This document shows positions 5,913-11,809 of a stretch of 11,809 bases of DNA, in pieces (the stretch's first letter is position 1; each line of letters opens with the position of its first letter). The DNA comes from an uncultured Bacteroidales bacterium (GTDB lineage Bacteria; Bacteroidota; Bacteroidia; Bacteroidales; P3). The translations under genes were made by a program, and so were the position numbers. The stretch spans positions 1-11,809 of the forward strand of contig CAMNIH010000046.1 of the NCBI GenBank assembly GCA_946540365.1, written 5' to 3'. The notes beneath the pieces are model-generated. The model worked only from the letters and a program-made list of their open reading frames with translations. It did no database searches and was not told the DNA's origin.

Positions 5913-6926
5913 ATGTTAAAAAAGCATCTGAAAAAGGGACTGAAAGGGGCACTTCTGGGTGCCTTGCTCCTGACGGCAGCGACCGCAGGAGCACAGGATG
6001 TCGGTTTCTCTCAATTTTATGCTAATCCACTCTATTTGAATCCTGCCTTTGCGGGATCGCAGGTGGCTCCGCGCATTTCCTTGAGCTACAGGGCCCAGTG
6101 GCCCGCGCTGGTCAGCCCGTACACCACGGTGTCGGCCTCGTACGACCAGTATTTCGAGGATCTGCACGGCGGTGTGGGTGCCATCGTGATGACCGACCGT
6201 GTGGGTGATCATGGCGCTCTGAGTACCAATATGTTGGGTGTTATCTATGCCTTCCATTTCCAGCTGACGCGCGATATTAAGATGAGTGCCGCCTTGCAGG
6301 CTTCGCTTGTCAACAATGCGCTGAACTGGAACGACTATTTGCGTTTCCCCGAACAGATCGACCCCGAACTGGGATTCTCATACGCACGCACGGTGACGCC
6401 GCCCGACAACCTGAGCCGTTGGAGTGCTGATTTCTTCACTGGCGTGTTGGTGAGCGGCGACAAATGGTATGCCGGTCTTTCGGCGGCCCACCTGACGCAG
6501 CCCAACCAGGCTTTCTACAGCGAGGATCGTGTGCCGATGAAATTCACGGTGCATGCGGGCGGACTGATCAATGTGGCCGAGGAGGCACGCCGTCAGTCGT
6601 CGATCGGCCTTGGCACGCCTGTCATCTCGCCCAACCTGGTCTATCAGTACCAAGGTGGAATCCACTACTTCAACTATGGTGTCTATCTGGACTGGATGCC
6701 CTTCCTGGTGGGTGTGTGGTTCCGTCATGGTGTGAAGAATGCCGACGCGTTCATCTTCCAGCTGGGCGTGCAGCAGGACTACTTCAAGGTGGGCTACAGC
6801 TACGATGTCACCGTCAGCCAGCTGGCCAACCAGACGGCCGGTGCGCACGAGCTGACCTTCGGCCTGTTGCTGCCGGTGCCTGAGCGGGCCAAGAAGGTGA
6901 AGGCCATCCGTTGCCCGTCGTTCTAA
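5913..6926 (+). CDS. PorP/SprF family type IX secretion membrane protein
   Basis: A 337-residue outer-membrane protein of the PorP/SprF family. A signal peptide (MLKKHLKKGLKGALLGALLL, ending near TAGAQ) is followed by the family hallmark DVGFSQFYANPLYLNPAFAG, then alternating beta strands with paired aromatic residues up to the end (GYSYDVTVSQLANQTAGAHELTFGLLLP). Family members are type IX secretion components; different paralogues assist particular cargo, such as SprF for the gliding adhesin SprB, or form part of the core machinery (PorP). Many genomes carry several copies, so a specific PorP role is not proven. The ATG at 5913 is chosen over an in-frame TTG at 5901 because it gives a normal signal peptide. 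The gldJ-like gene follows after 85 nt without an obvious terminator, which suggests co-transcription. Confidence 0.9.
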   Translation: MLKKHLKKGLKGALLGALLLTAATAGAQDVGFSQFYANPLYLNPAFAGSQVAPRISLSYRAQWPALVSPYTTVSASYDQYFEDLHGGVGAIVMTDRVGDHGALSTNMLGVIYAFHFQLTRDIKMSAALQASLVNNALNWNDYLRFPEQIDPELGFSYARTVTPPDNLSRWSADFFTGVLVSGDKWYAGLSAAHLTQPNQAFYSEDRVPMKFTVHAGGLINVAEEARRQSSIGLGTPVISPNLVYQYQGGIHYFNYGVYLDWMPFLVGVWFRHGVKNADAFIFQLGVQQDYFKVGYSYDVTVSQLANQTAGAHELTFGLLLPVPERAKKVKAIRCPSF

Positions 6927-7011
6927 CAAATAATGCAGGCATAACGAAACAAAAAGACGCCTTTTCGCGTTAAATAGGTAAATAAAGAGTATAATCAAAC
7001 TGTAAGAATAT

Positions 7012-8577
7012 ATGAAGATTTTCAGATTTTCATTCGTGTTGGCGGCAGCCGCGGTGCTGTTGGCCGCGTGTTCCAGCAACTCGGGCCAGTCGGCCACGAC
7101 CGGTTGGAACTACAACGACCCCAACTGGGGCGGATACGATGTGACTGGCTATCCCGAGATGGAGACGGCACCGGGTCTGGTGTTTATCGAGGGCGGCTCG
7201 TTTGTGATGGGCCATGTGAGCGAGGATCCGCGCTACAGCTGGAACAACACTCCCCATACGGTGACGGTGTCGTCGTTCTATATGGACGAGTGCGAGGTGA
7301 GCAACCTGGACTACTGTGAGTTTATCTATTGGATGCAGCGTGCCTACGGCGAGGAGTACCCCGAGAAGGTGGCCGCCATCATGCCCGACACGGCCTGCTG
7401 GCGCGACAAGCTGGCCTGGCGCGAGAGCTTCGTGGACTTCTACCTCCGCAGCCCGAACTATGCCGACTATCCTGTGGTGGGCGTCACCTGGGAGCAGGCA
7501 CAGCAGTATTGTGTGTGGCGTACCGACCGCGTCAACGAGAAGGTGCTTGTCGATATGGGCATCATCATGCTCGATCAGGAGAACTTGGGTACCAACGCCT
7601 TCCAGACCGATGTCTACCTGGCTGGCCGCTACGAGGGCGAGACCCGCAAGGGCCTGACCGACTTCAACCCCGCCGCCGGTGGCGAGGAGCGTCAGGTGCG
7701 TAAGACCGACGGTATCCTGTACCCCTACTACCGTCTGCCGACCGAGGCCGAGTGGGAGTTCGCTGCCCTGGGTATGATCGGCAACACCTACGACGAGCGT
7801 ATCACCGAGCACAAGACCTACCCGTGGGCGGGCCAGAGCCTGCGTTCGGCCAACAAGAAATACTACGGCCAGTTCCTGGCCAACTTCAAGCGCACCCGTG
7901 GCGACGCCATGGGCGTGGCTGGCAACCTCAACGACGGCTGGGACTACACCTGCCCCGTGGATTGGTACTTCCCGAACGACTACGGCCTGTACAACATGGC
8001 CGGCAACGTGAGCGAGTGGTGCATGGATGTCTATCGTAAGACGGTCCAGCCTGTGGGCGCCGACGACATGGATCCTTTCCGTGGCAACATCTACCGTACA
8101 CCCGAGCTGGACGAGGACAACGAGGTCTTCATCGGCGACGACGGCATGATCAAGTACAAAGATGTCGACTTCCAGGCCAACCGCCGCAACTACCGTCAGG
8201 CCAACAACGTGAACTACCTCGATGGTGACCGTGCGTCGAACCTCGACGACTGGCAGGATGTGGTTGAAGAGGGCGAGGAAGAGTACGGCGACGAGGAGAT
8301 GGAAGAGGAAGAGATGGAAGAGTCGGAGGACGGCGAGGTCATGTCGCCCGACGACGAGTACACGAACCGCATGTATCGCCGCGTCACCGACAACCAGCGC
8401 GAGAACCCCACGTCGAGCCTGGTGAACAACAAGGTGCGTGTGGTGAAAGGCGGCAGCTGGAAGGATCGTGCCTACTATCTGCAGGCTGGCACCCGCCGCT
8501 ACTACGACCAGAACCGTTCGACGTCGTGGATTGGCTTCCGTTGCGCCATGGACCGTCTGGGATCGCGGGTCTACTAA
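7012..8577 (+). CDS. gldJ: GldJ-like type IX secretion/gliding lipoprotein (FGE-sulfatase fold)
   Basis: A 521-residue lipoprotein: signal ending LLAAC with C20, then TGWNYNDPNWGG, a hallmark of GldJ. The sulfatase-modifying-factor (FGE) fold is visible in pieces: APGLVFIEGGSFVMG (about 53-67), FYMDECEVSN, YPVVGVTWEQA, YRLPTEAEWEFAALG, GLYNMAGNVSEW (325-336) and GGSWKDRAYYLQAGTRRYY...GFRC (480-511). Known members support the type IX secretion/gliding complex rather than having FGE chemistry. GldJ fits better than its relative GldK/PorK because of the TGW start, the WNNTPHTVTV block and the layout of the second half. A very acidic stretch (about E419-E449) interrupts the fold between about residues 380 and 470. 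It lies 85 nt downstream of the porP-like gene, the same order as porP-porK in Porphyromonas, but porL, porM and porN do not follow. Confidence 0.88.
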   Translation: MKIFRFSFVLAAAAVLLAACSSNSGQSATTGWNYNDPNWGGYDVTGYPEMETAPGLVFIEGGSFVMGHVSEDPRYSWNNTPHTVTVSSFYMDECEVSNLDYCEFIYWMQRAYGEEYPEKVAAIMPDTACWRDKLAWRESFVDFYLRSPNYADYPVVGVTWEQAQQYCVWRTDRVNEKVLVDMGIIMLDQENLGTNAFQTDVYLAGRYEGETRKGLTDFNPAAGGEERQVRKTDGILYPYYRLPTEAEWEFAALGMIGNTYDERITEHKTYPWAGQSLRSANKKYYGQFLANFKRTRGDAMGVAGNLNDGWDYTCPVDWYFPNDYGLYNMAGNVSEWCMDVYRKTVQPVGADDMDPFRGNIYRTPELDEDNEVFIGDDGMIKYKDVDFQANRRNYRQANNVNYLDGDRASNLDDWQDVVEEGEEEYGDEEMEEEEMEESEDGEVMSPDDEYTNRMYRRVTDNQRENPTSSLVNNKVRVVKGGSWKDRAYYLQAGTRRYYDQNRSTSWIGFRCAMDRLGSRVY

Positions 8578-8607
8578 TGATTTGTAAATTGTAACTCGGA
8601 CAATATG

Positions 8608-8649
8608 CGACAGAGACGCGGCATGCCACGTCTCTGTCGTTTAGTTTTG
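8608..8649 (+). terminator. Terminator-like hairpin after the gldJ-like gene
   Basis: A perfect 11-bp stem (CGACAGAGACG at 8608-8618 with its complement at 8629-8639) around a 10-nt loop that can pair further (GGC/GCC), followed by the T-rich tail TTTAGTTTT (8640-8648). It starts 31 nt after the gldJ stop, the normal place for an intrinsic terminator. It also begins right behind the ATG at 8605 that opens the longest reading frame of the next gene, which makes that ATG doubtful. Confidence 0.75.
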
Positions 8650-8655
8650 CAGGAT

Positions 8656-10167
8656 TTGAAGAAAAGTCGTTTCATACTTTTATTGCTCATGCTCTCGGCC
8701 TCTCTGACGGCCGAGGCGCAGAAGATGATTGAGTACCGGTCGGGAATGGGCAGCCGCGACGGAGGAAACAGCGACATCTGGATCCTCTACCGTGGTGTAC
8801 ACGCCACCCACGAGGGGATGGTGCTTGAGGCCGATTCGGCCCACTACAACACGCGCGAGAATAGCTTCACTGCGTTTCGCAATGTGGCCATTCAGCTGAC
8901 CGATACCACTTTCATCTACGGCGACCGCCTCTACTACGACGGCAACACCCGGGTGGTGGACATCTGGAGCGATACGGTGCTGCTGATCGACGGCGGCACC
9001 CAGCTCCTGGCGAACCACCTCACCTATGAGCGCAACAGCGCCACGGCCTATTACACCGAATGGGGCTATGGCAGCAGCGAGGACCGGACGCTCTACAGCC
9101 GGCAGGGGCAGTACAATTCGAACCTCAAGCAGTTTTATATCTATGGCGACGTGGTCCTTGTGGACAGCTCGATGCGCCTGGTGACCGACACCCTGCTGTA
9201 CAACACCGAGACCACCATTGCCCATTTCGAGAGTCCCACCCATATCTACAGCGACTCGTCGACCATCTATAGCGAGCTGGGCGACTACAATACCGAGACG
9301 CGCTACGCCATCTCCTACCGTGCGTCGCACGTCGACAACCAGGGCCGCACGATCGACAGCGACACGCTGTTCTACGACGAGACAAGGGAATACGGCAAGG
9401 CCTGGGGAAATGTGGTCATTGTCGATTCGGTCAACGAATTGACCTGTACCGGCCGCTACGGCGAGACGTCGCAGGCCGAGGGCTTCTCCTTTGTCACCGA
9501 CAGCGCCCACGTGCTTTTCATCGACAAGGGCGACTCGCTGTTCCTCCATGCCGACACCGTCTATGTGACCAACGACAGCACCAACCAGATGCAGACGGTA
9601 CGCGCCAATTACCATGTCAAACTATTCCGCCGCGATGCGCAGGCGATGTGCGATTCCGCCTTCTACAGCGCGCCCGATTCCACCCTTCGGCTCTACCGCG
9701 ATCCCATCCTGTGGTACGAACACTACCAGTGTGTGGCCGACACCATCGAGTTGCTGCACGACAGTGGTGGCGTGCGCCAGGCGTGGCTGCGCAGCGCGTG
9801 CTTTGCCATGCAGCAGGTGGATCAGCAGAAATTCAACCAGCTCAAGGGACAGCAGGGGATCGTCTACTTCCACGAAGGGGAGCCCGACTATGCCGATGTG
9901 GTGGGCAACGCCCAGATGGTCTTCTATATCACTGAAGAGGATACCGCAGGCCGCACGGGCCTGATCGGTGTCAACGCCGGGGTGGGGACCAGCATGCGGA
10001 TCTATTTCGACAGCACCAGGGCGCCGGTACGTGTGGTCACCATGGACAAACCCGACATGCAGACCTATCCGGTCGACCAGTTGCCCAATGAACTGAAACG
10101 CTTGCCCGACTTCCGATGGGCCGCCGACCGGCGACCCCGCAAGCCGGAGGATGTCTTCGTATGGTGA
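8656..10167 (+). CDS. OstA-like protein (LptA/LptD superfamily)
   Basis: A protein of 503 residues from TTG at 8656, or 520 from ATG at 8605. I prefer the TTG start: it gives a compact signal peptide (MKKSRFILLLLMLSASLTAEAQ), whereas the extra 17 residues are simply the translation of the terminator-like hairpin. The ATG cannot be excluded, since TTG starts are less common. The mature part is made of repeating short beta strands with the LptA/OstA rhythm: Y-N, GD-x-L-x-YD, then V-x-I/V-x-D, as in TFIYGDRLYYD, FYIYGDVVLVDSS and TIDSDTLFYDETREYGKAWG. OstA-like proteins of this phylum are thought to carry lipopolysaccharide across the periplasm, by analogy with LptA; here that role is inferred. 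The C-terminal end (RRPRKPEDVFVW) is hydrophilic with no membrane anchor. The grpE gene starts 69 nt downstream. Confidence 0.82.
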   Translation: MKKSRFILLLLMLSASLTAEAQKMIEYRSGMGSRDGGNSDIWILYRGVHATHEGMVLEADSAHYNTRENSFTAFRNVAIQLTDTTFIYGDRLYYDGNTRVVDIWSDTVLLIDGGTQLLANHLTYERNSATAYYTEWGYGSSEDRTLYSRQGQYNSNLKQFYIYGDVVLVDSSMRLVTDTLLYNTETTIAHFESPTHIYSDSSTIYSELGDYNTETRYAISYRASHVDNQGRTIDSDTLFYDETREYGKAWGNVVIVDSVNELTCTGRYGETSQAEGFSFVTDSAHVLFIDKGDSLFLHADTVYVTNDSTNQMQTVRANYHVKLFRRDAQAMCDSAFYSAPDSTLRLYRDPILWYEHYQCVADTIELLHDSGGVRQAWLRSACFAMQQVDQQKFNQLKGQQGIVYFHEGEPDYADVVGNAQMVFYITEEDTAGRTGLIGVNAGVGTSMRIYFDSTRAPVRVVTMDKPDMQTYPVDQLPNELKRLPDFRWAADRRPRKPEDVFVW

Positions 10168-10199
10168 CAAAATGTCAGTCGGCACTGCCATTGGCAGTG
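10165..10199. promoter_or_regulatory. Two tandem palindromes upstream of grpE-dnaJ
   Basis: Palindrome 1: TGACA-AAA-TGTCA, 10165-10177, overlapping the stop codon of the OstA-like gene. Palindrome 2: CACTGCCA-T-TGGCAGTG, 10183-10199, perfect over 8 bp per arm. Both share a TGnCA...TGnCA core, and their centres (10171 and 10191) are 20 bp apart, about two helical turns. They end 37 nt before the grpE ATG, which suits a paired operator for a dimeric regulator of the chaperone genes. The second one could also fold as a hairpin, but no T-run follows, so a terminator is less likely. Their use as a heat-shock element is inferred. Confidence 0.5.
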
Positions 10200-10236
10200 T
10201 ATTTGCTATATTATATACTGTAAAACAAACTAAGAC

Positions 10237-10782
10237 ATGAACAAGAAAGAAATAAATAAAGAAGTGGCGGAAGAGACCGTCGATCAGCAGACTACAACCG
10301 AAGAGACGCCGCAACAGAATGCGGAAGGACAGGCGGACGAAGCCTCGGAGACTGACAAGGTGCAGGAACTGGGCGAGAAATTGGCCTCGCTGAATGACAA
10401 GTACCTCCGTCTGTATTCGGAATATGAGAACTATCGCAAGCGCACCAACCTGGAGAAGGCGGACCTTCTGCTCAACGGGAGCCGCGAGATGATGAAGGCC
10501 ATCCTGCCGGTGGTCGACGACTTCGAGCGGGCCCTGGCGGCGATGGGTGACGACGAGGGGGTGAAGCTGATCTATAACAAGCTGATGAAGATCCTGGAAC
10601 AGAAGGGCCTGAAAGCGATGGAGGCGAAGGGCGAGAAGTTCGACGAGTCGATGCACGAGGCGGTGACGCAGGTGCCCGCCCCGGCACCCGAGCAAAAAGG
10701 CTTGGTGATTGACGTGGTGGAAAAAGGCTATTACCTCAACGACAAAGTGCTGCGCTACGCCAAGGTGGTCGTGGCATGTTGA
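10237..10782 (+). CDS. grpE: GrpE nucleotide exchange factor of DnaK
   Basis: A 181-residue protein that triggers ADP release from DnaK (Hsp70), resetting its folding cycle in the cytoplasm. The layout is that of GrpE: a disordered, Glu/Gln/Thr-rich N-terminus (1-40), the long dimerising helix (about 41-80, with [19 protein letters not shown]), the helical bundle segment ([13 protein letters not shown], 88-100), and the C-terminal beta domain with the signature [11 protein letters not shown]...[26 protein letters not shown] (139-180). The length is normal. It starts 69 nt after the OstA-like gene, downstream of a pair of palindromes that may control it, and is followed after 16 nt by dnaJ, the usual heat-shock pairing. 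The leader is A/T rich. Confidence 0.97.
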   Translation: MNKKEINKEVAEETVDQQTTTEETPQQNAEGQADEASETDKVQELGEKLASLNDKYLRLYSEYENYRKRTNLEKADLLLNGSREMMKAILPVVDDFERALAAMGDDEGVKLIYNKLMKILEQKGLKAMEAKGEKFDESMHEAVTQVPAPAPEQKGLVIDVVEKGYYLNDKVLRYAKVVVAC

Positions 10783-10790
10783 GAGAGGAG
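10781..10790 (+). promoter_or_regulatory. Purine-rich ribosome binding site of dnaJ
   Basis: GAGAGAGGAG, with GGAG 8 nt before the dnaJ ATG at 10799, overlapping the grpE stop codon. This Shine-Dalgarno-like site stands out because most starts in this window, as commonly in Bacteroidota, have only A/T-rich leaders. It fixes the dnaJ start and suggests efficient re-initiation after grpE. Confidence 0.6.
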
Positions 10791-10798
10791 ATAATAAT

Positions 10799-11809
10799 AT
10801 GGCAAAGAGAGACTATTATGAAGTGCTGGGCGTCGACAAGAACGCCACAGCAGATGAAATGAAGAAGGCCTATAGGAAGTTGGCTTTGAAGTACCACCCC
10901 GACCGCAATCCGGGTGACAAGGAGGCTGAAGAGAAGTTCAAGGAGGCTGCCGAGGCCTACGACGTGCTGAGCAATCCCGAGAAGAAGGCCCGCTACGACC
11001 AATACGGCATGGCCGGTATGGACGGCGCGTACGGCCAGGGCGGCATGGATATGAACGACATCTTCTCGCAGTTCGGAAGCATCTTCGGCGACCTGTTCGG
11101 CGGCGGCGGTTTCCGCACCGGATTCACCGGCTTCGGCGGCAACGGCGGCGGCGCTGCCCGCAGGGTGCTGCGCGGCACCAACCTGCGTATCAAGGTCAAG
11201 CTCACGCTCGAGGAGATCGACCGCGGATGCGAGAAGAAAATCAAGGTCAGCAAGTATGTCCCCTGCAAGACCTGCGGCGGCAGCGGCGCCAAGGACGGCA
11301 AGAGCGAGACCTGCCCCCACTGCCACGGCAGCGGCGTGGTCACCGAGACCAAGCGCACCATCCTGGGCATGATGCAGACCCAGAGCGCCTGTCCGCAATG
11401 CGGCGGCGAGGGGCGTGTCATCAAGGACAAGTGCCACGACTGTCACGGCGACGGCATCGTCAAGAGCGACGAGATCATCACTATCAATATCCCTGCCGGT
11501 GTGCAGGACGGCATGCAGCTGGCCATGCAGGGCCAGGGCAATGCGGCTCCCCACAACGGTATTGCCGGCGACCTGATCGTCCTGATCGAGGAGGTGGAGC
11601 ACGACATCTTTGAACGCCAGGATGCCAACCTCTACTATAATGCATTCATCACCTTCAGTGAGGCGGCGCTGGGCGCTTCGGTCGAGATACCCACCCTGAC
11701 GGGCAAGGTGAAAATCAAGATCGACCCGGGTACCCCGTCGGGCCGTGTGGTGCGCCTGCGCGGCAAGGGCCTGCCGGTGGTCAATGGCTACGGCCGGGGC
11801 GACCTGCTG
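10799..11809 (+). CDS. dnaJ: Chaperone protein DnaJ, 3' end outside window (partial)
   Basis: The first 337 residues of a full-type (class I) DnaJ, the Hsp40 that delivers substrates to DnaK and stimulates its ATPase. The J domain opens with [17 protein letters not shown] and has the essential HPD at 33-35 ([10 protein letters not shown]). A Gly/Phe-rich region follows at about 90-120 ([20 protein letters not shown]). The zinc region spans about 156-219 with all four CxxCxGxG repeats intact: [24 protein letters not shown] and CHDCHGDG. The substrate-binding beta domains come next ([42 protein letters not shown]). The reading frame is open to the window edge; about 40-50 residues are probably missing. 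Start at 10799 follows a good ribosome binding site 16 nt after grpE. Confidence 0.97.
   Translation, partial: MAKRDYYEVLGVDKNATADEMKKAYRKLALKYHPDRNPGDKEAEEKFKEAAEAYDVLSNPEKKARYDQYGMAGMDGAYGQGGMDMNDIFSQFGSIFGDLFGGGGFRTGFTGFGGNGGGAARRVLRGTNLRIKVKLTLEEIDRGCEKKIKVSKYVPCKTCGGSGAKDGKSETCPHCHGSGVVTETKRTILGMMQTQSACPQCGGEGRVIKDKCHDCHGDGIVKSDEIITINIPAGVQDGMQLAMQGQGNAAPHNGIAGDLIVLIEEVEHDIFERQDANLYYNAFITFSEAALGASVEIPTLTGKVKIKIDPGTPSGRVVRLRGKGLPVVNGYGRGDLL

Noticed and set aside
7012..8577. Formylglycine-generating enzyme or GldK/PorK identity for the FGE-fold lipoprotein
   Set aside because: No clear paired active-site cysteines of FGE are seen, and the TGW opening and central blocks fit GldJ better than GldK/PorK.
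8642..8649. TAGTTTTG as a -7 promoter box for the OstA-like gene
   Set aside because: It matches TAnnTTTG but lies in the T-rich tail of the hairpin, has no TTG at the -33 spacing, and would start transcription at about the start codon. A chance match is more likely.

Overview
The window looks like a chromosomal segment of a fairly GC-rich member of the Bacteroidota, most likely order Bacteroidales. The reasons are a PorP/SprF-type protein beside a GldJ-type lipoprotein (type IX secretion/gliding families confined to this phylum), a Bacteroidota-style M23 peptidase, an OstA-like protein, a DUF4234/DUF975 pair, and promoter-like TAnnTTTG -7 boxes. Genus cannot be decided from the sequence. No rRNA, tRNA, CRISPR array, insertion sequence or phage gene was seen.

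Layout. (1) 1-164: the 3' end of ornithine aminotransferase, closed by a strong hairpin terminator. (2) 247-1313, plus strand: two small membrane proteins, DUF4234 and DUF975, 5 nt apart. A GC-rich hairpin at 1339-1364 separates them from a convergent operon. (3) 5388-1372, minus strand: a tightly packed four-gene unit, read in the order GH29 alpha-L-fucosidase lipoprotein, M23 endopeptidase, and two small paralogous lipoproteins. Two of its junctions are 4-nt ATGA overlaps and the third gap is 8 nt. (4) 5389-5912: a 524-nt divergent intergenic region with an 11-bp tandem repeat array and a promoter-like element facing each way. (5) 5913-8577, plus strand: porP/sprF-like and gldJ-like genes, envelope parts of the type IX secretion/gliding machinery, ended by a terminator-like hairpin. 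(6) 8656-10167: an OstA-like protein of the LptA/LptD superfamily, probably for lipopolysaccharide transport. (7) 10237-11809: grpE and dnaJ (dnaJ runs off the window), the co-chaperones of DnaK, preceded by two tandem palindromes that look like operators.

Most of the window is ordinary envelope and housekeeping content. I do not see a convincing undescribed multi-gene system. The points most worth a second look are: the paired palindromes 20 bp centre-to-centre upstream of grpE-dnaJ; a terminator-like hairpin that overlaps the longest-ORF start of the OstA-like gene and suggests a TTG start 51 nt downstream; three unrelated short tandem repeats (7, 9 and 11 bp) within 2.7 kb, one of which encodes the core of a signal peptide; the unusual GH29-M23-lipoprotein operon; and a glutamate-rich insert inside the GldJ-like protein.
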